Below are positions 1 to 10,192 of a stretch of 64,000 nucleotides of DNA, piece by piece (position 1 is the stretch's first letter; each line of letters begins with the position of its first letter). The stretch comes from Corinectria fuckeliana (taxonomy: Eukaryota; Ascomycota; Sordariomycetes; Hypocreales; Nectriaceae). The notes below the pieces were generated by a model that worked only from the letters and a program-made list of their open reading frames with translations, had not been told where the DNA came from and did not search any database. The stretch covers positions 62,001-126,000 of the forward strand of contig WPDH01000027.1 of assembly GCA_019137255.1 (NCBI GenBank), read 5' to 3'. The translations under genes and the position numbers were made by a program.

Positions 1-1093
1 TTATCAAACTAAAGACTCCTGCCCCCAACCCCAATGTAATGGCTATGGGCTCAATGTCGCATCGTGTGCAGCAACTTGAAACGCAAGGCATTATCAACAC
101 ACGGCAAAAGTGCATACATTTCCGGTGCTTCGAAGTCTCGTTTCACCAGTCTAGAGAAGCGACAGAAGCAACAGCGGTGGCCGTACAGTTTTAGTGGACG
201 TAGAGTATGTAGGTGCCTGTCAATGTATTCCTTGGTGTGCTGTCAACTACGTTTGTTAGTCGAATAAGCCTGGTAACTAAGATTTAGCTCCTCGCAAAGC
301 AGGGGACTACTAACCAACTCAACAGCAAGCCCTGTAGACTCAGCGGGGAATCCTGAAATACATTACGATACAATGCAGGCTGGTTCTCGACATACCCCAA
401 ACGATGGTTCACCCATTGAGAAATCGTGTCGTATATTCTGAGACCAGTTTAGCCTAGCAGTTTGCTGGCCCAGTTTCAGAACGACTTTTGGACGTGTCCA
501 AGTGCTATGATCGAGCATACTAGACGGAAAATACAAACATGATTTCTTCTCCTTTGGCTAGCAGGGGCAGTTGTCTTAGTGGATGCATTAAGAAATTATC
601 TTGTAGAACCTTTGATTGCGCAGATTTTTGTACTTAACCTTAACGCGGTACACATGGTAACTTAGGAGTAGCCTCGGAATATGAGACGAGTATCGCAACC
701 ACTAAAGGTAGGTAGACAGACAGTGATGAGATACGCTCTACAGCTCAGGGAAAAAAAGGAATTTTACATTCTTCTTTAAGGAAGAAGTTTAGCTGCTTAG
801 AGCAACTTTCGCTGGTGGTACATCCGTTCCTTAATGTTGACTATATGTAAAGGACTTCCAGATGCGAACACCCTTAGTGTCCTTAAGAATACGACCTCGT
901 TACTGTGAATACTTTAAAACTAGATCTTTATGATAGAAGTTTAAGCCAGTCCGATAAATAGCAACTACAACATAGGCCATGCTATCACGAGTATATAAAT
1001 CAAAGGGCGAACTAGTATCTAGGGTAAGCGATACATCACTAATCGTACTGCGCTATCTTCATATATCGTAATATCTCCAGCTTGGTGCACAAA
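1..1093. other. gene-free left edge, AT-richer
   Basis: No reading frame here has coding character, the longest being short and random-looking. By eye the base composition is more AT-rich than in the gene-bearing parts of the window. I see no transposon ends or tandem repeats. It may be decayed repeat or accessory DNA, but nothing in it proves that. Confidence 0.6.
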
Positions 1094-1185
1094 GCGGAAT
1101 TAGTGTAGTGGTTTATCACGCAGCATTCACAAGCAGTCTGCTGCAAGTCCTGCTGAGGTCGAGGGTTCGAACCCCCCATTCCGTA
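1094..1185 (+). tRNA. tRNA-Val (anticodon CAC) with an 18-nt intron
   Basis: The sequence folds as a cloverleaf. The acceptor stem is GCGGAAT (1094-1100) with ATTCCGT (1178-1184; G1:U72 wobble), and the discriminator is A1185. The D arm GTGTAGTGGTTTATCAC resembles eukaryotic tRNA-Val. The anticodon stem is CAGCA (1121-1125) with TGCTG (1151-1155), and CAC sits at 1128-1130 after a T, giving position 34-36 for GUG valine codons. An intron of 18 nt (about 1132-1149) lies after position 37, the canonical site. The variable loop is AGGTC and the T loop TTCGAAC. The T stem GAGGG/CCCCC contains one A.C mismatch, so it may be a weakened or pseudo copy. A TTTT pol III terminator follows at 1194-1197. 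Confidence 0.75.
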
Positions 1186-2627
1186 CGTTATTCTTTTGCT
1201 GTTGTTGTATCTTTTTGGCAATTGTATTCGACAAGCCAATTGGAGTCTTCCTGGCTTCTGAGCCTATGGCTCGGTCTCTAATGGGACTATCTATTCAGTC
1301 CCTGCGTGGTGGCTGGTACTTCACCTGAGCGAGGCTTGCTCTTCCGTTTAAGTACTTCCTGTCAAATGTAACTCCCGAGTTTCGGTTTAACCAAGCCGTC
1401 TGACAGTTCGAACTCGACAAAAAGACTTAAGAACAATACACGAGATTCCAATGCAAGCCGCACTAGCCCCAAGGGTAATTGTATACTGAGAGTTTTGGAA
1501 CCCTGCTAGTCACTTATGTGTCGATCTACACTTACTTGCTTTTATCTGTCACCGACACATCTACAGACAATAGCGGTAAAGAACAGAGCTCGGGAGAAGC
1601 CCAAGGATAAAGTCATTATTCAACGGCCTCTAGCGGGGTCAGCAAGGACGGACGTGGACGGCGCTCGTCCTTGTCCTCATGAGCAAATGTCAAGGCTAGC
1701 GTTTACACCTAGTTTGCCTCTAACCAAGCAAAACAGGATGTGCGCTCAAGGACAATAGACAACAAAAGCCAAACAATCCAAAGATGGATGCCATGGAGTA
1801 GACTGTCGCTCGGGAAGCAAAAACGCGCCCCATTGTGTATACTGGCATGCTGTCAGGTGTAAACCCAAGAGCCAACAAGACAATCACCAGAACGGACCTC
1901 AACAGTTCTCCGCAAGCTACCAGAGAGGCCGTTGTTTAAGCCGTCTAGAGAGCGTTGGTGAAAACCAATGCAAAAACGAAATTTATGGCAGGAAATGCAA
2001 TAGCGAATATGTGCACAAGCTACTTACAGTCGGGGTAGTATTGAAGACTATGAAACTGGGACAGGGACGGTTTAGGACCATGTGCAATAGTACGACCTCA
2101 CAAACCTTGGCGGTAAACAAGGACAAGGCGAGCGTTAGAGGCAGATGAGACGCAATATTAACATGCCGACTGGTGTGGCTATTGCGGTCGAGGTAGGCGT
2201 AGACGCTCAAGCTGAGGTTAGGCTAGCCGCCGACGATAGTAGCCTAGAAGTAGCGAGGAATGCAGTTGTCATGCATTAAAGTTGTAGATTGCGACAAATG
2301 CTGCGAGTGCGATAAGTTGTTTGTGATTAAGGTGATGAGAGTGGCAACTGTTAGCTGACACCGTTCGTTGGATGGCAGTGTTGAGAAAGACCCGAGAAAC
2401 ATATGAATAAAAGGATGTGCATATCTCATTCAGAAAGCTCTTTCTACCTTTCCTGCCTGAATAGTGCCTGTTGAGGTGGATTGCTTACGGTGTTTGGTTT
2501 GGCTCTGTTGCCCGGGTTTGTTTGTCTGTTTCTTGCAACGACCATGAAAGAGCCTACATCAGCAAGCGTTTAGCAAGCGTCTAGCAAACCTAGGGTTCGA
2601 CTTTGTTTGCGTTTCTCTTTTTGGCCC
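1186..2627. other. gene-free spacer
   Basis: No coding frame supported. At 2567-2585 there is a short imperfect direct repeat of AGCAAGCGT, and pyrimidine-rich leader-like sequence precedes the gene at 2737. Confidence 0.5.
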
Positions 2628-2636
2628 TATATATTT
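2628..2636 (+). promoter_or_regulatory. TATA-like box of the 205-residue gene
   Basis: TATATATTT lies about 100 bases before the start codon at 2737 and is followed by a pyrimidine-rich leader. Spacing and sequence fit a fungal TATA element; there is no other evidence. Confidence 0.4.
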
Positions 2637-2736
2637 CCATCGCCGTCTCTCAACTGCTCATTTCCAACTTCCTCTTCTCACGTTCATCTAAAGCAATAGA
2701 TCAGTATCGTCGACAAGCTATCCAAATTGTTCTAGG

Positions 2737-3461
2737 ATGACTGCTTCCGCCAGAGCCGCGGATATTCTCTGTGAATTCAACGGTGGTCCGCAGGCTATAT
2801 TTGAAGGAACGGGCTCTGGAAACCCTCCTTGCCTACATTGCATTGATGTTATCCATCTGACTCCTGCCTCGATTTGGAAATGCGAACATACACCGTCGCC
2901 TCTATGCTACCTGGCAGAGGGAGGAACTACAGTCGGTGTTCAGGTCTGTTTCTGGTATGCGGCAGCCATTTGTCGACGATACTGATCTATTGCTTAGATT
3001 CCATATGAGCTTCTAGGCCCGGCAAAGACACTTTGGAACGCTGCCCAACGCATCAAAAGGCTAATCTGCCAATCCCACGACGACTCAAGCTCGTCCCTAC
3101 TCTATGGTGACGCTGAAACTGCTACGAAGAAAGCTATGGCTGCTTGGAAAGCGCTTATCCACGACATTTATCGCCGTCGCGCGCCAGCATCTGAATCTGA
3201 TACCACCCGGGAGCTCCTAGCCGTCATTGCACTTACGCACGTATGTTCCAAAACTTTCTTTACTATCTTCCACCCTTGCTGACCCTATCTCAGAGTTGTT
3301 CGGGCATGCCCAAAGAGCAAGTTTGGGGTCGCATCGCAATGGCACTGCCCAGCCATCTGCGAAACGACGCAGTCGTCGAGGACTTCCGTGCAGCGCTGCG
3401 TGAGTTGAAGGAGTTTAAGACGCAATTGAACCATCTAGCCAACGCACCGGGTTTCTATTAA
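2737..3461 (+). CDS. uncharacterised 205-residue protein, three exons
   Basis: I do not recognise this protein. Three exons join in frame: 2737-2943, 2998-3240 and 3294-3461. The introns are 54 nt (GTCTGT...TTAG) and 53 nt (GTATGT...CAG), both phase 0, and a TACTGAT branch-point-like sequence lies in the first. The 205 residues have no signal peptide or membrane segment. Cysteines 32, 35, 49 and 57 form a C-x2-C-x13-C-x7-C pattern that could bind zinc. The middle and C-terminal parts are predicted helical and charged, ending in a stretch rich in RELKEF-type residues. The continuous frame across two good introns argues for a real gene. Its isolation in AT-richer DNA beside a HET gene suggests an accessory, lineage-restricted protein. 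No function can be assigned. Confidence 0.7.
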
Positions 3462-4696
3462 ACCAAGCACTTGTTTGTTAGGGGCCCCGGTGGAATCCTT
3501 GATGAGTATGCGATTTGCATCATTCACGGCAAGATGGTCTGGACCTGTGCAGTCTTTGGTCACGATTCGTCAATGTGGACGGAGTAGTCTAGGGGAGGGA
3601 TCTTTTGGTGGAGGCAAACGTATGATACTTCAGAATCAATGGCCATAACAAAAAGACCAGGCCTCGGTCGAGTTCCCTGCATCTATTGTAGTAGATCGGA
3701 ATAGCGTGGGTCCTTTCAACTTCAACCCACTGCAATTTCCATAGCTACTGACCTTGAGCCTCCCAGTCATGTCAGAATGTGAGAACGACATGTTTACGAT
3801 CTAACTGTGACATTGTCTTCAGAGCTTTTGCACATGAAGCTTTGCGTGAGTATAGTTTCAGATCCTTACGGATAAAAATGGTATATAAGAAGTTTCAGTT
3901 ATCTTACCTGAAGCATAAACAAGTCTTCCATGGCACTATTCACCAAGTTTGAGAATTTCCATGAGCTTAGAACAAATATTGGGAATCTAGGGTTCGAGTA
4001 TACAACGATGTGTCTGTCTCTTCATCCTCTCTCTACCTCAGCTTTTATCTTATCACCTCATTGACTTTGGGTAATCAACCTGACTTGCTACTGTGTTGAG
4101 ACTAGCATGAGGAAATTGCCTCAGAAAAAAAAAACTTCATTTTATTATTACCTTACGACTCAATACCTGGCGGTTTGCAGCTTTGGTAAAGATCAAGCAA
4201 CAACTAGTAATAGGTCCGCGACATGCAACAGTTCAGACATCAAGAGGCTACACTGGAGGACTGAAGTCAACATACTAACGTACTAACAAAACATTGACCA
4301 CTCCTCAGAACGGTTGAACAACTTGTACGTGATGGACACTGTTAAAGCCCGAGTTCAACTCGACTATACTAATGGCCTAGTGCATTCAGGGATTGTCGGC
4401 CGTTGCCCTGGTGGACGCCTTGGCGGGTTTGTTTGGATTCTGGGAGCTTCGGCCAATCAGCAGCCGGCGCGGTGCAACCAGCGAGAGAAAGCTGAGGGGC
4501 TTACCGCGGCCAAGTGACATGACGAAAGCGACGGGGCTCGTCTCACCCAAAAATTGTCGCAAACATCCTCCGACTATGCTCGCCGCGGCTGTTCGGCCCT
4601 TTTTCTTACCTATCGAAGCTTCGCGTATCTCTTGCGATCAGAGACTTGGAATGCTCCGGGCCTTAGCTCCCCCTCCCGCTTGTGTAACCCGAGACG
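3462..4696. other. gene-free spacer before the HET gene
   Basis: Short random frames only. An A run at about 4125-4134 is the only simple feature. An in-frame TAA four codons before the start at 4697 sets the 5' limit of the next gene. Confidence 0.5.
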
Positions 4697-7222
4697 ATGC
4701 CTGACGAGTCCCGGTCGCGCGATCCCCGCGATCGTGAGCCCCGCGACCGCGACCGCGACCACGACCCCCGCGATCGCGAATCTCGAGACAGAAACAGAGA
4801 CAGAGACAGGGATAGGGATAGGGACCGAAGGGACAGGGACAGAGACGACAGGGATAAGAACGATAGGGATAAAGAAGGCAAGGACAAAGACGACAGGGAC
4901 GACAGGGACGACAGGGACTACAGCGACAGAGACTACAGCGACAGAGACTATAGTGACAGAGACGACAGGGACGACAGAGACAAGGGTAGTAGGGACAAGA
5001 ACGGTAGGAACAAAAGCGACAGAGACAAAGATACCAGAGACCCGGCGGACAAAAACCGAGGGGACAGAGATCGAGCAAGCAGGGACCGAGCAGACCGAAC
5101 AGACCGAGCAGCCAGAGCGGATAGAGGCGACAGGGACAAGGACAGAGATCGCGACCCGAGAGACAGAGACCCCCTACGCGACCCACCTCGGGATCGCGAC
5201 CTCCGTGACCACGAGCCCAAAGAAAGAGAGCGTCCCAGCCATCTTCGCAACCGAGAGCACCTCAAGGACCAACCAGCCAGCAAACGCAACAGCATCACCG
5301 ACCGCCTCTTCGGCTCCTTCAAGGAAGCCCGCAGCAAAGACGCTCCCCCGCCCGTCACAAGGTCGTCTCTCAACCCCGTCCAGAGGCGCTCTAGCTCCGC
5401 CACCAAGCAAAGCCCCGTCCCGCGCATTCGCGAATGGCTCGACGCCTGCAACGCCGAGCACGAGCACCACTGCGCCGTCAGCTCCGACACGGACGTCCAC
5501 ACATGGCATCCCATCTGGCTTGTCGACGTCGTCGAGCGCCGCCTCGTCAGGGCAAACTCCAAGGAGCGCTACCTGGCCCTCAGCTACGTCTGGGGCTCGC
5601 CCCCTCGCCGCAACGCCGTTCAAGCGCTGAGCCAGACGCTCAAGTCCAACATTGACGCGTTCCAGGATGCGATCCCCGACACCGACATTCCTCAAACCTT
5701 CCTAGACGCCATGTGGCTCGCCAAGAAGCTGGGCATCCGCCATCTGTGGATCGATAAGCTGTGCATCGTGCAGGACGACGTGGAGGAGATGGACAAAAAC
5801 GTCACGCACATGGCATATGTGTTTGCCAACTCCTATCTCACCCTTGTGGCCGCTGCTGGCGACGCCCATACAGGTCTGACGTCGTTGACGTCGAATCCCC
5901 GCAAACCAGTCCGTGGCATCCGCACCGGCGGCCGTGATCAACAGGAGCTTATCCTAGCGTCGACGTGGAACACTCGGGGTTGGACGCTGGTGGAACGCTT
6001 GTACTCTCGACGATGCGTCTTCTTCTTCGAAGATCTTGTCACCTGGGAGTGCCATTGCGAAAAGTGGTCAGGGAGTCCTACGAGCGTCATGAAGAAGATC
6101 CGTGGCAGTCGTCACGACTGCGCAAGCCCCGTCCCTGATGCTGTATTCGCCTTCCACCACCCTGCCTGGCCCGACCTCGACGAATATGCGCGTATAGTCA
6201 TGGACTACAGCGCCCGACGACTGTCCCTTGTGGACGATACTCTCCGCGCCTTTGCTGGTATCACCCACGTGCTGTCACGCTCGTACCCGGGCGGCTTCAT
6301 CTACGGCATGCCTGTCATGTTCCTCGACATTGCGTTGCTCTGGCGCCCCCACGCTTCTATTCGACGAAGGGCTCTCTCGCGGCCGCCTTTTCTGCCATCG
6401 TGGTCTTGGATGGGCTGGTGGTTTGACAATATCCCCGTCGACCTGACGCTCTGGAGAGCCGCAGCCGACTACGTCGATGAGCCGCCGGCCAAGCCTGGCA
6501 AACGTGGCCAGGAGTCGAAGCGGTTCCGATCAGCCCACAGCTTCCGCATTCGACCGACCGTGACTTGGAGCCTTACGGACCGGACCGCCACGGCACCGGT
6601 AGAGAACACCGGACTCCAGTTCCGCGATCTCCGCGGCCGACGGAGCCCCAGCTCAGATCTCCCCCCCGGATGGTCCCGCAGCGGCTCCCTATACAAACAC
6701 GACAGCGACGACGTCACCCTCTTCAGATACCCCGTGCCGGTCGAAGACCCGCCTGATGCCGGCGGCTACGAGCCTCCCGCCGGCGAACTGGCCTTGCCCG
6801 GGCCCCTGCTCTCGTTCCGCACGACGACCGGCTTCTTCGAGGTCGACTACCTCTCGACGCTGGCGCACCGCGACCGGCCCAACCCGCCCATCGCCGTGGG
6901 CAACATCTGGGGCAAGGCGAACCGGTGGGTGGGCCAGTTCCGGGCGCACGACGCGTGGCTCGGGGTGCAGTCGTCCAACTACGACGGCGACGAGAAGCTC
7001 GAGTTCATCGCCATCTCGTCGGCGACGGAGCGGCGCGGGTCGTACGCCCTGGACGCGGAACGCTTCGAGGAGGTCATGGACGCCAACGAGGAGGTCGAGA
7101 TTGTCAACGTGCTGTGGATCGAGCGCATCGGCGAGGTGGCGTTCCGCCGCGGCGTCGGGCACATCCTGCAGAAGGCGTGGGATGTGCAGGCCAAGGACGA
7201 AGTGGGCATTCTTCTTGGGTAG
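4697..7222 (+). CDS. HET-domain protein with an Arg/Asp-repeat N-terminus
   Basis: A single-exon protein of 841 residues. Residues about 5-180 are an almost pure mixed-charge tract of RD, RDRD, DRDD and DYSDR units, low in hydrophobic residues. A Ser/Pro-rich linker (about 190-245) follows, then a heterokaryon-incompatibility (HET) domain from about 265. The hallmark blocks are visible: ALSYVWG (294-300), LWIDKLCIVQDD (350-361) and a later GWTLVERLYSRR block. HET proteins trigger cell death or growth arrest after fusion of genetically unlike hyphae; partner and allelic specificity cannot be read here. The start is fixed by an in-frame TAA four codons upstream. The RD tract is like those of U1-70K and other nuclear-speckle proteins, and I know of no standard HET architecture with it. 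The DNA of the tract is itself repetitive, so its length may vary between strains. Confidence 0.92.
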   Translation: MPDESRSRDPRDREPRDRDRDHDPRDRESRDRNRDRDRDRDRDRRDRDRDDRDKNDRDKEGKDKDDRDDRDDRDYSDRDYSDRDYSDRDDRDDRDKGSRDKNGRNKSDRDKDTRDPADKNRGDRDRASRDRADRTDRAARADRGDRDKDRDRDPRDRDPLRDPPRDRDLRDHEPKERERPSHLRNREHLKDQPASKRNSITDRLFGSFKEARSKDAPPPVTRSSLNPVQRRSSSATKQSPVPRIREWLDACNAEHEHHCAVSSDTDVHTWHPIWLVDVVERRLVRANSKERYLALSYVWGSPPRRNAVQALSQTLKSNIDAFQDAIPDTDIPQTFLDAMWLAKKLGIRHLWIDKLCIVQDDVEEMDKNVTHMAYVFANSYLTLVAAAGDAHTGLTSLTSNPRKPVRGIRTGGRDQQELILASTWNTRGWTLVERLYSRRCVFFFEDLVTWECHCEKWSGSPTSVMKKIRGSRHDCASPVPDAVFAFHHPAWPDLDEYARIVMDYSARRLSLVDDTLRAFAGITHVLSRSYPGGFIYGMPVMFLDIALLWRPHASIRRRALSRPPFLPSWSWMGWWFDNIPVDLTLWRAAADYVDEPPAKPGKRGQESKRFRSAHSFRIRPTVTWSLTDRTATAPVENTGLQFRDLRGRRSPSSDLPPGWSRSGSLYKHDSDDVTLFRYPVPVEDPPDAGGYEPPAGELALPGPLLSFRTTTGFFEVDYLSTLAHRDRPNPPIAVGNIWGKANRWVGQFRAHDAWLGVQSSNYDGDEKLEFIAISSATERRGSYALDAERFEEVMDANEEVEIVNVLWIERIGEVAFRRGVGHILQKAWDVQAKDEVGILLG
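4740..5160 (+). repeat. degenerate GACAGR/GACCGN repeat encoding the RD tract
   Basis: Short purine-biased units based on GACAGGGAC, GACAGAGAC and GACCGNGAC repeat throughout, including three near-identical 15-nt units at about 4915-4960 that encode DYSDR. The repeat lacks stop codons in several frames on both strands, which produces long spurious overlapping frames. Confidence 0.85.
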
Positions 7223-9680
7223 TGTGGCTTGCTTTGGTAGCAAGGAGTTGCGAGGCGTTTTGGAGTTGCTTGAGTGACGATGTACTTCAGTTCGATGGAT
7301 TTAAGTTGTATCCACCACTTTTGTATGCTCATGTATGTTCAAGGGAGGCCATATCTGGCCATTGATTATGACTTGTTGCCTATCAAGCAACTATACCGCA
7401 GCTAGGATTCCGCTTCAATCACGCCTCTATCGCGATAAGCTGTGAGCATCGCTTTTCGTTCCATGAGAAGTATACGCAATGTGATTTAGGAGGTGACAGC
7501 GAGGACCTCCCTACCGTCCTCCTACTTTTCCGCTGGAATAATGACTTCTGGTCTCAAGCAGTGCCCCTGTCCTACAATTTAGCAGGGAACAACAGCCTAT
7601 AAGGGCATCCACTTACTTACACGTCAAAGTAAGAGTGGATCGACTTATAATGAACGGACTTGCGCGTCCTAGAAAGGGAAGCCTAACCCGACATGCTCCC
7701 AGCTCATGACTTTGTTTACCAGGAACAGGACGTAACCCTTCAGGTTGTCGTTGGTGATGGCCAGGTCGTACTGGTTAACTTCCTTCTAGTTGGGGCTAGC
7801 GGGCCATGGTTGTCTGTCTTAAACTTGTAGTTCGTAACATCGAGGACTTGGAACGACGGTTTCTCTCTCCCAGACTCTTGCCGATGTATTTAGATACGTC
7901 TTTGCCGTGACGTGAAACTAACATTGGCTGCGAACTCACAAAACGTCAACCACGTTGGCTTTGGATGACAGGAATGACCGCTGGTGGCGTTTAGGGACCA
8001 AAGTATGAAGGCACCAGCGACGGCTTGTTGCGGGACCTCGCAGCCACGTTCCTGGGGGCTTTACCATCGTTGTATAATACAATCGCAAGAGCAAATGATG
8101 GCCGGTAGTCCCCTTGAAGGCCAGGACACGAATCCTTTGATGCTGCTGTCATCATCCGGAGAATTGTCCCTCGGGCGTACTCCGTACTCCACAAAATTGT
8201 AGCGCAAAGGCCTAGTTTTAGCTGGAAGGGAAGGCCGCGACCGACGCCGCGCCGTCAACTCTGTTCCGACGCCATCCACTAAAGGCCCGGTAGACGCCGG
8301 AGGTTGTTGCCCCGCGTCGGGTTGTAGCCACTGCGCCGCACAGAGGTTGGCGGGATGACGAGTCGGCTTCCGCGGTCCGGGACAAGGTATATTTGGCCCT
8401 CGGCATGCTGGTGTTGCATTTGGAGCGAGCATGGACTAAATGATGCCAGGAAGTGAAAGCACGCCAACTGTTTCGTGTGATGGCGTCTTCCTATCTTGTG
8501 GCTCATGTGAAAGGTGGTGAACTACTCCGGAGAGTGCAGTTGTCGGGGTCATAGGCCAGGCCGCCGTCTGCATTCCTACTTGTCCCAGATATTACAGGCG
8601 CAACTGAAACCGCGAAGAGCCTATAGCAAGCCAAAAACACCCAATGGGCTGTAATATTGGCACCCAAAACTTTTGTCCTGGCTACCCAAGGGAACAAGTA
8701 GTGAGGGCGCTACACGCCATTGAGCCTAGACTTATGAAGTTGTGTGTTGCTGTGGCTGGCTGTGCAGCTGTCATTCATGCAGCTCGGGGTGATGGAACGG
8801 TTATTCGCCTGTTTCCTTTACCTGCCCCAGTCTCATGCATACGCCTTGCTGGAACCTGAGTGGGCTTTTGAAGAGCGGCCGCGATGTTTTGTGCTGACAC
8901 GATTGGTGATCGCGAGAAGGGGGAAGAGAGAATGTGGCTATCCCCGACAAATGTGTGCCAGGGAGACGGTTACCAGCATCTTCATCAAGGGGCGGGGGTT
9001 TCTCCGCATCTGTACTTATAGACAAGCGAAGAGCTGCCAACTGCCTTATTCGGAACCTGTCGAGCATTTATTTGTTCGTCGGGCTAAGGTATGGTGTAGT
9101 TGTGCTGGTCAATTCTGTGAACCTGTGGGTTGGTCGCAGGGACCCAGGCCAAGGTTGCATTATCACTCACTCACTGCCACCATAATAAGCATAAGGTATG
9201 GGTTTGCAGTGGCGGCGTACGTCAATTGCAAAGGGCTGGCCTACTACTACTACATACTAGTCAGATGAGCATCGATGACTTGCTAAAAAGAATTTGCTTC
9301 CTTTTTTCTCCCAACAACACCGGCCTCAAAAGATTCCAAATCGCCCCGCGCCAGTGTGACCGGTCACGCATGGTTCCCCTCGTTGAGAACGCAAGTACAT
9401 ACGTACGGAGTAGGTAGGCCTAGTTATTAGTTACCTAGTCGTGCCGGGGCAAAGGGATGACGCTGTGCTGACAATTGCATCGTCCCGTCCCATGTCCTGT
9501 GGATGAATGGACGAGAACGATCAATCACCTTCACACTTTCTCATCTCTCGTTTATCCAAATCTAACACGCACCCCGACGGACGAGATTCCATCCAACCTT
9601 AAACCCCTGTCCGCAGGCAATTTGCTAGCTCCCAAGCTTGCGTCAACAAGCATCATCGATCGCTCTAAATCAAATTGTCG

Positions 9681-10067
9681 TCCGCTGGTTCCGCTTCGGC
9701 ATTATTTGTCAGCGTCCCGATCGACGACTCCATCGACAAGGCTCTCATGATCGCCAGGCCCTGCTGCCGCGCGCCGCACAGTCTCGGCCTCTTCACTACA
9801 TACGGAAGCTCCTCTCGAGAGACGCCGTCTTCGTGAATGCTTGCGACTTCATACGCATCTAACTACTTCGTGGGCACGCTTCTGTCGGTTCTAGGGTGCT
9901 CGCGTCAGCTTGCAGCCACCCGTTCAAATACCATTTGCTCCTTACCGGGCATTCTGCAGATGACATGCCGTTTATGGAGGAGGAAAAGCAAGCCTCTTCT
10001 ACTGCATGCATGTAAGCCCACATAATCGTGGACTACGAACCCCGGGATATCCTCGACGACAAAGACA
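9681..10067 (+). pseudogene. possible coding debris in shifting frames
   Basis: Three neighbouring stretches look protein-like but do not join. At 9681-9836 a frame reads SAGSASALFVSVPIDDS onward to a stop. At 9917-10015, just after an acceptor-like TTGCAG, a frame reads HPFKYHLLLTGHSADDMPF and on to a stop. At 10022-10067 a frame reads IIVDYEPRDILDDKD and ends at a consensus donor GTAAGT. No family is recognised and no consistent splice model links them. It may be a decayed gene, a gene with sequencing errors near the unresolved poly-C tract, or chance. Confidence 0.2.
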
Positions 10068-10159
10068 GTAAGTAACCCTCAACTATCAGGAGACTTCTCT
10101 CCGCCATCGTCTGTTGTCCATAACGTATGGGCACACTCTTTCTCATGAACCCACGTCAT

Positions 10160-10192
10160 CCCCCCCCNNCCCCCCCCCCCCCCCCCCCCCCC
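10160..10192. repeat. poly-C tract interrupted by two N bases
   Basis: A run of C spans this interval, with unresolved bases at 10168-10169. The true length is uncertain and this is the only gap-like mark in the window. Confidence 0.95.

Noticed and set aside
4554..5630. 358-codon plus-strand frame and minus-strand frames at 4638-5186 and 4948-5562 over the RD tract
   Set aside because: They are by-products of a stop-free repeat and give Thr/Gly- or Cys/Leu-repeat nonsense; the HET frame continues into a real domain.
8744..9268. 174-codon plus-strand frame
   Set aside because: Hydrophobic start looks like a signal peptide at first sight, but the rest has no fold-like pattern or homologue I recognise.
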